Part shown: in pieces, positions 47,853 to 60,500 of the stretch
Numbering within the stretch: the first letter of the stretch is position 1
Layout: each line of letters opens with the position of its first letter
From: Chrysogorgia sp. JL179-B06
Taxonomy: Eukaryota > Cnidaria > Anthozoa > Scleralcyonacea > Chrysogorgiidae
Reading direction: 5' to 3'
DNA length: 64,000 nt
Assembly: GCA_035772405.1 (NCBI GenBank)
Contig: JAYKKM010000193.1
Location: 2,007,501-2,071,500 of the forward strand
Made by a program: the position numbers and the translations under genes
The notes under the pieces: generated by a model
The model's database searches: none
The model's input: only the letters and a program-made list of their open reading frames with translations
Told to the model about the DNA's origin: nothing

Positions 47853-48087
47853 CAAAATATAATAGTCCCTAATACACGCTGACGAAGCGGCCACCTATTA
47901 AATTGCCGATTAATTTCTAAGAAAATAACAGGTATACCTAGAAAAGCGAAAAACCGGAAGTGGAATTTTCTTGTAATCCGTTTGGTAAATTTACATGCCT
48001 ATAACATCGCAACCAATCATTCATTGACACCATCAAAGAATCAGTATACTATAATATATTGCTTATTATTGCATTGAGGATAATAGC
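47853..48087. promoter_or_regulatory. bidirectional CMPK2/RSAD2 promoter
   Basis: The 235 bp between the inferred CMPK2 start (47852, minus) and the RSAD2 start (48088, plus). A 35-bp cluster at 47938-47972 contains AAGCGAAA (47944-47951, the IRF half-site AANNGAAA), ACCGGAAGTG (47953-47962, a consensus ETS site) and TGGAATTTTC (47961-47970, one base off a strong kB site). A CCAAT box (48013-48017) and TATACTATAATATA (48045-48058) lie towards RSAD2. The motifs are read by eye; shared interferon-type or NF-kB induction is inference from how this gene pair behaves in vertebrates. Confidence 0.7.
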
Positions 48088-51000
48088 ATGGATAATATCT
48101 CGATTCCCTACAAACTCTACAAAGTAATCCAAGGTGTCTGCAGGTATCTTTACGCTTTTGTCTCGCCCTTCGCCGGCGATGTCGTCGAAAGTGTAAATCC
48201 TAGTGTTATTCCGACCAGCGTAAACTATCATTTCACCAGAAAGTGCAACTACAAGTGTGGCTTTTGCTTTCATACGGCCAAGACCTCGTTTGTACTTCCT
48301 CTCGAAGAGGCAAAGAAAGGATTGAAGATGCTTAAAGAAGCAGGTGACTAAAGTCTGAAGATATAGAACATATTTCTACATGCATATATTAATAAGCCAC
48401 CAGTATCGCTAACTTGTAGAATACCCGTCCACTTTCGCTATTAGGGACCTTAAGATCTACGACACGACGGCAAACTAGGACGGGGACGTCGTTCAAACAA
48501 AAGAATCTTTATGGGAAACAAAAAGAATGAATAGTTTCTATTCCCAAGAGTATCTCAACGCCGTCCTCGGTTTACTTAGAGCATTTTCACGTCTTTATGA
48601 CGACGGTAACTCACGCGGAGAGATGCCAATGAGAGATGTTCCTCAAGACCGACTTAAACACAGACACTACAATCGTTTTAGAAATATTGAAGCGTTTTGG
48701 AGATCATAAAATAAGCTTTGAGTGTCAAATAAATACCCTAGTCAATCGACCGTTGTTTCATTCAAATGCTAAAATTTATATTGCTTTCACTGACGTCGCC
48801 GTCGCAATTTTCCCTTTCGTAAACGGTCGTTACCATCCCGAAGGGTCGTTACCATGCATCCCAGCTCTCATAGAATATTGGGTAAGCGGAGTGAAATTCC
48901 TCATGGTCCTAAGGTTCTCGCATACTTTGTTTGGTCGTGAAAACAAATGTTCATGTTCGTCGTGAAATTCAAAATATGTAAATATTTAGTATTTGGTATA
49001 CAGGAGAAGAGCGTTCATGCAGAAGAAATTATACATGGCAAACTGTCAATCCTGGACCAGTAAATTATATTTTGTGATCGATAGTCACAACGTATATGTA
49101 GATACTTTCCAAATGTTGTCGACCGACAAAATATATTTGTCGACTGAAACTATCATATGCGCATTGCATACTGTATATGGACCTCCGTAATATATAACCA
49201 TAAATGTAGTTAAGCATTTCTGCATTTGCCATAGAACATAGTTAATTCGTAAAGTCACTTATACTAGTCAGATGCTTTTCAAAAATAGCGAATGTATAGC
49301 GACTAGCGTGTATGTTGTCTGACGTTTCGAGCGAAGGCCCTTCGTCAGAGAGTGAAACATAAAGTGAAATAATCATACAGTTATTATTTCACTTTACGTT
49401 TCACTCTCTGACGAAGGGCCGCTCGAAACGTTAGACAACTTACACACTATTTCATAGACTTGCTTCAAATCTGCCTCTTGGTTGTTTCGGGTTTGTTTAA
49501 ATGTGTTTTTTTCCAAGAACTCGCCATATAGATGCTTGTTCGCTTTTTAGATAGCAATATTATGAAAGAACACGAGGAGCCGCGAAATAAAGTGTGCGGG
49601 AACCTTGGGACCACGAGGAATTTCACAGCTCCGCTTACCCAACATTCTATGAGAGCTGGGATGGTAACGACCGTTTACGAAAGGGAAAATTGCGTCGCCG
49701 TCCGTCCCTTTCGTAAACGGTCTTTGCCATCTCGAACGGTCTTTGCCATCCTAAACAATGACCCCAATACCCATGAATCCTAACCCCCTGGAATGTTTTA
49801 CTAATATATACGGAAAAACTGTGTCAAGCTGTGGCAGTGTTGCAAAAAATTCCGGAGGGTTAGGATTCAGGGGGGTTGGGGGGTTGGGGTCATTGTTTAG
49901 GATGGCAAAGACCGTTCGAAATGGCAAAGACCGTTTATACTGAAAGGGAAGAGTGCGTCGCCGTCCTAGGATGCCGTCGTAGATCTTAAGGTCGCTGTTG
50001 ACAGTTAGTAAAATGGTCAAATTACGGAAAGTTCATCATCTACAATTGCTTCGTTCTATTTTAAAACCCCATTTCATTTGATAACTATCAACAAGTACAC
50101 ATAATACTAGGTTACCTGCAAGGTAGTGAATGCTGCCTTTTGTTTCCATCGCACTGGATCTCTTAGCGTGGCTGCGTTTTTTCCCAAACACATGAAATAT
50201 TACGTAAGATAATCTTTCTCAATTTGTCCAAAAACGTCAACAATGTAATGACTATTTATATGTGCACAAATAGAAAGTCGGTTTCCGGTTACCGATCAAA
50301 CCGCACTTTTTTGCATTCGCTTTTACCGGCATTTATTGATATGGCTAGAAATAACATCACGGATACACATTGAGCATCGTAAACCTTAACAAAATCCAAG
50401 CACGCGCTTTCTAAATATCTCCATTCGAAGTTAATTTCTGTCTGGCGTGGAATCGTAACGCTATCCGACACCGTCGCACATATTGCCGTCAATAAGTCTC
50501 ACGGAAGTCTATGACTATGGCAACGACCATGACTTTTGAAACAATCATTTATCATTTTCCCGAAAAACAACCTCGTGCCGTCGTGCGGGTTATCGATGAA
50601 GTATTGTCTGACTAGACAAATCTCATCAACAGTTTTCGCGTATGCGCTTTCCGAGACAATGCCCCTTGTGTAGAGTTCCTGTAGTTGTATCCAGGAGATT
50701 TAAAACAAATGATATAATTTTCAAAACAGATGCGACTTAACTGAAAATGTACTGAAATTCTAATTAACATACGATAAGAATGGAACAGAAATTGCAACAG
50801 TTTCTATGCAGAAGTTTTTATTTTGCTATATTACGTCAGTTTACGACTTTTTTCAGTTTACGAAAAAAGTGTGGGGGGGGGGGGCTATAACCCACCCTAG
50901 CCCGTCGCGAGTCACTTACTATATCGATGAGAAAATTGAAGATGAAAACAGAATTCGTCAATTCGTGTCTTTGTGTTGAGTTATTGCACTGCCCACTGAT

Positions 51001-51936
51001 TGAAACAATGAATGAAATACGAGTCGCAAGTTGCAACTAGTATTTCATCAGAACAGTTATCTGCTGTCAACAGTCAACCTGTGAAAATGATCTGTTTGGC
51101 GTGTTCGCATTTCGCATTTTTCGCAACAAACATTATTTATTTTGTTGAAAAAACCAAAAGTAAAAAGTTATCATTTGTAAAATACAATAACACAAATGTG
51201 TAAGTCGTTCTGGATCAATTCGCCTTCTTCAACGATACGATTTTCCGACAGGCATCAAAATTTTCCGACAAACAACTCTCAGAGGTCCAGTGGGGACCTA
51301 CGCCACTGCGAACATCCATGTTCGCTCGACAGTCTAAAGGAAAAGCATAAAAAGAAAGCACATGTTTTCGGCGCATTATATTGTGCTTGGTTGTTCCGCG
51401 CACTGCATGTTGGGTCTATCTAAAAGTCCGACCACAATGCAATGCGCTAAAGCAAAATTTATAAAAAGCCGCACTACGTTATTTAGGTCTGCTACGGCAG
51501 CAATAAACCTTCGACATTATATTTAAAGACCTGGCTTGTATTTCTACCTTTAAAGTGGACCTTTAAGTGGGCGGTTATAATTGCTCCAAAACTCGGTTCA
51601 AACGATGTCGCCACCGACAAAATTTTCCATATACTAGAGAAGACTAAAATAAACAGGGACCAAGTTGCAGAGTACGACTATTATGGCAACCAGATCAATC
51701 CTTCAGGTTTAGTCTTCTCCAGTGTATGGAACATTTTGAAGTGGCGACATCGTTTAAACCGAGTTTTTCCATTTTTAAACTTACCCTCGCAGTCCAGGAT
51801 TGACCCACGACTACTACGACTATAGACGGAAATTGACGGTTTAAATACCCTCGTGAGCGAAGCGAGGATGATAATTTCGTCGCGCCAGGGATCTATTATA
51901 TATATATTTATATATATTTATATATATTTATATATA

Positions 51937-51983
<47 letters not shown>

Positions 51984-52410
51984 ATATATATTTATATACA
52001 ATATATATATATATATAGACAGAACTCAGTAAACATGTCTGGTCCCTTAAAGACAACAACATCGAACACGACATTACATGGCAAATTATAAGAGATGTAA
52101 TTTATGCCTAAACGAGAAGTTTATTATTACACCGCTGCACTTTGAACAAAAGGAACGAACTCGTCTCAGCATGCAGACATAGAAAAAAGGCACTACAGTG
52201 TAATAATTAGTTGATACCCATTGATAGCAACAAGACTTTATGTAAATACATAGATTCTATGTAAATACATAGCTATTAAAGCGCTTGTTTTAAGATCAAC
52301 ATGTACAGTCTGTGATTAAACTCCTGATGAGTGAGGTATTATTACCTCATGAAACAGATTTGTAGAGTTACTGGACATGTAGTCCTGTCTTTATTCTCCG
52401 ACTCCACAAT

Positions 52411-52442
<32 letters not shown>

Positions 52443-54510
52443 TAAATGTTAGCGACTTTAAGACTCTACGACGCGATAACCTCGACGACGCGTCCTCAAA
52501 AACAAATAATTATTTATGCGAAACAAAGAGAATGAATAATTTGTAATCCTGCAAGAGTATTCTCAACACCCGCCCGTTTTCTTTACAACGCAACTCTTAG
52601 CATTTTCACTTTTTAGCATAAGAACTGGTCATGCTCAGCTGTGCTAGCTGTGCAAAGAAACAGCACGTTTCTGTGAAAGACCTTAGTATGGACCCAATCG
52701 GATTAATTAACCGACGAAGAGCTATTGATTATCGACCGCGAGCTTGGAAACCAAGCTATGTCCAGAAAACAGAACCACCTACCTAATGCTAAATCTAAGC
52801 GGGCTCATGGTAAACTACTCGTCTCCTACATGACTGCCGTCATCTCGGTTGGAGATCTAGTATTTTTAAACGGTGATAAAGACAAACTGCGAGCTCGTGA
52901 CAAGTATTTCATGGTGGTTAACATTGGTCCTGACCGCATGTGCTATCTCAGGAAATCTACACTGTTCCCATGTCTGCCGAATTCTACCTAGTGAAACTAT
53001 CCGTCGGAACTCAATCTTCGCTGAATCCTACGCACGACCTTTCTGATTCGGACTCTGATGATAACTTGACTGACACTACTTCACCTCAAATACTCCCGAC
53101 AAATCCTCTTATGAGTTATGCCACCTCCACCGAAGCCATTCTTCCTCCGGTTCCAGATGCTACCACCAGAGCTCTCCCGGACGTCAAATCGTCAACGTAA
53201 ACTCCCATTTTGGCTCACCGAAGACTCTTGTTCAGAGTTACTGTATTATTTATTACTACATTTCATGCAGGCCCACGTTAGTATTTCCAACGCGAGCAGC
53301 GTGTGCAGTTCAGCAGTAAGCATGGTCAGCGTATTCATGATCAACAAGTTGTCAGCCACATTGCCGATTAAGTCAGTTACTTTCAAAATCTACCAACACA
53401 AAGTCAGAGAACAACTCGACCAAAGCTGGATGGATGGATGTACGTTATGCCAAAAAATTGTAATTATACATTCATAGGGTTATATACAGCCATATAACCC
53501 AAAGAATTCGAGTATGGGTACGCCGGTAGACGTCCATACTAGACGAAGAAGCAACATTTGCATAGCAAGTGTTTATCAACGCAGAAATGTATTACAGTAT
53601 ACGCCTAGAAAAAAATGTGGGACTAATACTGAATGAATGCGCATGCCCACATCACCACAGCGTCGGCTAAGTACCTCGAACGTACTGCCACTCGGACTGT
53701 GTAACATTGGACGCGTTACCTCCATGGACGCCTCTTGTAACACCCTGGTTCCAGTCTCATTGCTCTTAATAAGACATTCCAAAAGCCGTGAGAGGTAAAC
53801 TAAATAAAGCCCCTCGGGATGTATTGGCGTAGCTAGGGTTTCAGGGGCCCCGGTTCAAGAGTGAGGGCTTTTGTAGTCGCGTGTCCAGAAATTTGGGACA
53901 GTCAGCGGAATAATCCGTTGGCTCAGATTTTGCTTGCTTGGGGCCCCTGCACATTCGGGGGCCCTGGTTCAATGAACCGCCTGAACCGCCTATTGCTACG
54001 CTAACTGCTTATGACCTCCATTCTCGGTATTTATCCTATACATATAGAAACCTGTATGTTTTAATTTACATGTAAAAGAAGCTCGATTTGCGGGCGGCTA
54101 CTTTCGAAATTAGTGACCTCTAAGGGCGGCTACTTTCGGAGGGGCGGTTACTTTCGGAGGGCGCTTACTTCGGGTTGTTTCAGCATCGGCCAAGTTTTAA
54201 CCACTTTTTGTACATTTTGCACAACGTTTCAAAGCTTTGTTTTATTTTGATTAAATTACATAAGAGTTGTTACTTATTATCTAATGCTAATAATTTACCG
54301 TACTCGATACCGAATATTCAGATACCGAAATGGAAGAGGACGTCTGAACGATGACAAAGACAAACTTATAACTGCCGTCTGAAATTCCTGAATCTTTGAT
54401 ATTACTGTTTTATACATGTTTTAATCCATGCCATTCATTCAAAATACATTGTTAAACAGATGGTACAAGTTATTTATGCAATAGTTATAGACATCGGAAG
54501 CGGCTACTTT

Positions 54511-54548
<38 letters not shown>

Positions 54549-57500
54549 GGGGCGGTTACTTTAAGAGGGGCGGTTACTTTAAGAGGGGCGGCTACTTTTG
54601 GGTTTTCGTAGTAATTGTTTAAAAAAGCGGCTACTTTCGAGGGTGCGGCTACTTTCGGGGGGCAGTTACTTTCGAGATTCTACGGTACATATTCATCCTG
54701 AACGGGAGTAATGGGATTTATATGCCGCTGTAGAACAATAGAAACGGAACCAACAATGCTATAAAGATGAAATATATGTACTGTAGTGTGATTTTCACAC
54801 AATATAATAATGATATATATTTCTGCATTCGTAGGAATGGAGAAGATTAATTTTTCGGGTGGTGAACCCTTCATCGAAGGACGGCAGGGGAAATTTGTTG
54901 GTGAAATGGTACGATACTGCAAGGATGAGTTGGATCTTAGCGTAAGTATTGTCTCCAATGGCAGTCTTATCAAAGAACAATGGTTCAAGGAATATGGTAA
55001 GTAAAATAACCTGGTTGACGGAACGTATGTTTCTTCTTATATATACTGAATAATGGCGCATTAGAGTTAAGAAAATACGAGGTCTGTGCGTTATGAAGGA
55101 CAGATGTTCGATTGTAATATTACAATGCCGTAGGAGCCGGGGCTGTTGGGGGCACATGTCATATAAAATGCATATAAATGTATTCCTTAATTTTTCTTAA
55201 AGTGTCTATGCGACCAAATGAGACTTTACATTTTTGGAATCTTTGGTAACCATAGATAGTAAAATCCGAAAACAGAAATAAATTCGAGCTTTTCTTCGCG
55301 GAAATATTGTTGCTTAAATGCCCGATTTTTTGAGGAGACAATATTGAAAACCGCGAAAAGAGCTTGGGAACGAATCAGTGCTTCTGACGTCACAGTAGTA
55401 ACTCGTTCAAGAGGAAAACAACAAGATAGCGTGTATTAGCATGACTTGTATATTGCAGTTGACTTCGCGTACTACACAATTTGAAAATGCCTAATAGATG
55501 TGTTGTTGGCGGTTCTTCTAACGTCCCCACGCAAAACAAGCATTTGCAGAAGCAAAAAAAACGACGAAAGCAGCGGGTCGACTTTGTACGACTGAAGCGA
55601 GCAAAATGGGATCCGACTCCCAGCTCAAGCATTTGTTCGGCGCATTTTTCGAAAGAAGATTTTACAGAAAGGTTTCTTGGTATGTCAGGTAAAATCCTTC
55701 GGTTGGTCGCAGATGAAATCGGCATCGTCGCAATTCCAAAACATCATACATGTATATCTGAAAAGGAAAAAGCCCTGTCTGCTAGAGCCAAAAGAATGGT
55801 ATGTTGTAAACATTGAAATGATTGTACATCACGCGTTTTTGGCAACAAGGATCAAAATTCATTTGTCAACCTCTCAGTGTGATTGCATGCAACTTTACAA
55901 ATATACAATTTTTAACATATTATGAAAGACACTATAGGCATAGCAATGTCTATGTAGGAGTCGACTCAGGATGTTGGTGAAGGGCCGAAGGCCATGCTCG
56001 GGGTCACGCTACCAGCGCCGCCGTAATCGATCACGAATCGTTGATATCTGAAGAAGTATTTTCTGAAGAGAATTTCAATGCAAATGACACGAGAGAGGAA
56101 GAAACGCCTTTGCTAGTGTTGCCAAACAAAATAGGTCTATATGTTTCACCATTAAAACGCAAGTTGCGCTATTGCTAGGTAGTAGGTACTGTACTCGATT
56201 TGAGGTAATTGCGCTTAGTTGTTATGCCGCTATTTACATGCAAGCCTGAAACATTACCGAATATTTTACACATTTGCTGACGTTTTAAACGCAACGTTTC
56301 TACTGGTGAAACGAAAATGTTTGATGCGTGAATGTCATGTTTTATACACGTTTGTACATTATGTTCGTATCAGACGTAAAAGCATGCCATGAATGCTTTG
56401 CTAAAATAGGATTGCTTCAAGCATGCACGCAAATGGTACTAGACCAGTTGTCATGTCCTGTGATATTTTTTCTTTGCCATAGGCAAAATGAAATCTTTGG
56501 AATATTATATCAAGCTAAAAGCTAAATTGGATAAACGATAAAAGTGAAACGAACTATAGCCTGATAGACGTGAAATATACGCGCTTTACAGGGAAAACCC
56601 CCGTCTAATATTTCTAGTTTCTCCGACCATTTTGCTGCGTGGTGAACTTCATTCATGCACCTTTCCACAGAGAGGACCACTTGTGCAGACATATGGTTTC
56701 AAACCCAGGGTGCTTTGTTATGCAAGATGGTTGGTTGGGTTCTGAACTTCTTGTAAAACGAGCTCACTATTCAAAACTTCCGTACACTCTTCGATTTCCA
56801 CACAACACTGACATTCTTTAGCGTTGTGGAGAAGCTCAATGTTGCAGTTACCACATTTACACCTACAATTTCACAAGAAACATGAATTACACAAACCTTT
56901 AATGATAAAACGCAAAGGAAGACAAACACACAAACCGGCGTGCTTGATCACGGCACGCACAACAACACATCGTCAAGTACTCACCATTTGCGCACTTCTT
57001 CTGTCCCATCGAGTATCCGTTGCAATTCGTTTAAACGCTCATCGTAGCTTTGCTTTTTTTTCGGTATTCAACAAGCCATACCTCGTTAGCAACTGGTTGG
57101 TTAGCATATGGACCAACCGGCTGAACATCGTCCATTGCCGTTGCTTCCCCTACAGTTTCTTGATTGCATACGGCCCAGGAATATAGTTCCAATCAGAGGT
57201 AACTTTCATTGTCCGTGTCTGTGCTTGACGAGGATATTTTCGGCGTTATAAAATAAGTTCAAAACCAACTGGTATGATTCACTACTTCGCTGTTTATAAC
57301 GCTGGAGTTACTGAGTCTGAGATATGGGTTACTACTGTGACGTATTAGTTACCAGTTCCCCACTTTCGCGGTTTCAAAATTTTCTTGCCGTTAAAATTTG
57401 AATTTTTTGAATTTCGCCGCTCTATAACTCGGTGAACATAAGCTCGAATTTAAATCTGTTTTCGATTTTTAATATTAGCGCGTCAAGAATATCCTAAAAA

Positions 57501-60500
57501 TATAAAGTCTCATTTGGTCGCATAGACACTTTAAAGGACATTGGCAACAAAAATTAAGTTTGTCTAATATGAAAGAACTCGTAAAATGATAGAGTAACAC
57601 CTTTTAAATCTTTTCCGCATTTTACTTCGTTTTTGAAATATTTCAGTTTGTTTGATATGTAAATGAGATTGTCTCTGATGCCAGGTACAGGGTAGAGAAT
57701 TTTCACTCATTAAAATATTAGTTCCATCTTCAAGTTTGTTCCACAAAATTACTTGAAAATGTGCGTATAATAACTCCTCGTGATAATGAACGTTGTAAGC
57801 TTAGCAATCACTGAGATATAAGACATTTTTTAATGACCCTGCACCTGACGTCAGAGACCATCTCATTTACATATCAAACAAACTGAAATATTTCAAAAAC
57901 GAAGTAAAATACGGAACAGTTGTAAAAGGTGTTACTCTATCATTTTACGAGTTCTTTCACATTAGACAAACTTAATTTGTGTTGCCATGACAATGTCCTT
58001 TAATAATTACAATAGCGCGTGTGGCCAGTCGCTGCTCCTGGATCGGAGAAGACTGGCTTAATTCTTCCCTACGCGGTCATCAAGTACTGTTAATGGACCA
58101 TATGCCGTCCATGTCGGATTCAGTGACTAAAACACAAACAATGGTTTCAGAGTGTCCTATAGCCATGCTTTCCCTGCCACTGCGTTTGTATTACGTAATG
58201 CTTTTTTCTGTAGGAATATTGAAGATCAATAATCTTATTTTAACTTTACACTTATAAATTATCAAAATGATCTCAAACCTGATAAAATTAAATGCACAAT
58301 GAACTATAGTCCCATTAATTTGGATAAAATATTTCTTTAAAATAGTGGGACACACCAAGATTTAATACCTTTAATACGATTTTGTTCAAAAGTGTTGTCA
58401 GAATGCAGGAAATTTCACACCCTTCATTAGAGATTTTCGTAATCGTAATATATCAAAAAAATTATAATTTCTATACTGTTATTTCAAGTAAGAGAGTCAC
58501 GTCGTTTCAATATAATTTTTCATTGAAAAGTGTGTTTTCACGTTCTGAAGACAACGTTGATCAATTGATAGAACGTCAATATCAGTAAGGCCAGTTAGGC
58601 CCAGGTCAAACGTCGAACATTCCATGAGTCGAACTCAACTTGCAAATGAACTTAAACAAAAGAGTTTCCTAATTTACATTGAGTTCGACTCATGAAAAGT
58701 TCGACGTTTGACCCGGGCCTTAGTAAAGTTAATGCCTCATGGTTTTCACTATCGACATAAGCATAAGACAACACAAAAGGAAAAACAAAGGAATTAAGTC
58801 AAGCCTGTAACATGAGCGTAAGCATAAGAACATAGTCCAAGCATAACCCAAGAGCAGAACAAAAGATGAAACAAAGAAAAATTCTCGTTGTTTTGTCGTC
58901 GCAATTCCCAAAGAGGATAAACATCCTTTGTTTTCGTATTGATCTTCTGCTTACGCTTATGCGTTAGTGAAAACATAGTTAATAGAGGGGAATGGTTAGG
59001 AAAGCCGGCGAACTTCAAAGCGTCTATAATGAGCTGTGATTTTAGGTTGAAATGGTCCTGACCGTGCACAAACCTTTTGTTTTTTGAAAAATACGCCATT
59101 TGCGACTTGCTGTTGCCGTCCGTGAAGCAACGCCAGGGCCTTTTTTAAGGATTTTCCCGTGGGGGGGCATTTTCCTAAAAGGGACCTTCGTAGCCAAAAC
59201 ATATGTTTACTTACATATGTAGGCTTTTTCGTTTATATATATATATATATTTGTCTGCCATTTTATTTAAACATTTTTTTTCTACAGTTCATGATCAGTG
59301 GCGGATCCAGGGTTGTTCGAAAGGGGTAACGGTAATCTAGTAGGGGGGTCTGGGGGCATGCCCCCTCAGGAACATTTTTAATTTTGCAAAGCCCAGAAGT
59401 GCTTTTACGGCGATTTCTGATAATAATTTTTGCGAAATTAAGGCACCACGCCGTTGCTAAAAATGCACGATTACAAAGGGCATCAAGATTATGAAACACT
59501 TTAATATATAAACTCAGAAGTAGTACGGAACCAATATATACACTTTAGCCTTTAGGCAGCTGCATAAGCTACCAAAACATTGTGCTTATAATCGGTCATA
59601 TAATATTGCGTTTATCATATGGTAAAAAACAAAAAACACTTGTTTGCGGGATTTTAAATGGGGGACGCGCGCCACGTAGGTCAACATAATAATTTCAATA
59701 AGTCTATAAGTTGTTAATTAAGGGCTAAAACTTACTTTCCATTTGTTTAATTTTTATTCCTTGCTTATTGGTTGATTAAATTTAAGAAAAAGGGACTTTT
59801 CCTGGGGGGGCAAAAAGTGATTAGTGGGGGGGCACAAGGGGGGACTGGGGGGGCATTTGCCCCCCCCCCAGCTTAATAGTTAAAAAAGGCCCTGAGCAAC
59901 GCCAGTTGCTTAAGCTCTCTACTGTACAAGGTCTCGAGGAATAAATGACGGTTAAAACATTCAATATATTTCAAAAGCAAGAGTACAAAAGCAAGAGTCT
60001 TTCTACGTTGTTTTTTTTTGCTTTAACTAACTAACTAACTAACTATTATATTGTCATTGGCTATAGCCTCCTCCGCAGGCAACTCTACATGTGGCTTCTT
60101 TTTTCCCGAGTCAAATCGCTTCCAAGGCTGTGCGAGCAATGTTTTGGAGGGACATTTCTCTGGCTCGGCCAAAAATGACCAAAAGCCTTGGAAGCTATTT
60201 GACCCGCGAAAAAGAATCCACAGAGTTGCCTGCGGAGGAGGCTAGTCATTGTCGGGAAAACCAATAACAGTGCACACATGCCTATACACTAAAAGGAACT
60301 GTTCAATCGTTACTGAAAAAAACATGCAAGCTCCGCATGCATGCAATAGGCTATACTGTGGTTTCTTTTTGATCGCCTAACTTGCAGTATGGCCATAATC
60401 TCCAATCGCGCAATTAATTGACTATCAGCTCATGTTTTGTTTTATCGTGGTTATTTTGAAGGACAATATTTAGACATTCTGGCAATATCTTGTGACAGTT

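Larger units (their letters stand above)
55201..57530. mobile_element. TTAA-flanked Kolobok-like transposon with THAP ORF
   Basis: AGTGTCTATGCGACCAAATG begins the element after TTAA (55197-55200). Its inverse CATTTGGTCGCATAGACACT ends it before TTAA (57531-57534). Similarity between the ends extends inward about 200 bp with drift (AATTCGAGCTT, AAACCGCGAAA, GACGTCACAGTAGTAAC). Kolobok transposons combine TTAA target duplications with THAP-domain proteins, and a THAP-type frame lies inside (55487-55816). A P2RX7-like gene lies on the other strand (about 56640-57175). At 2.33 kb it is the largest of the TTAA elements and a plausible relative of the source of the TTAA MITEs. Confidence 0.8.

Noticed and set aside
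47853..47894. A CMPK2 start 14 codons further upstream
   Set aside because: The codon there is GTG. The first ATG in that frame is at 47852.
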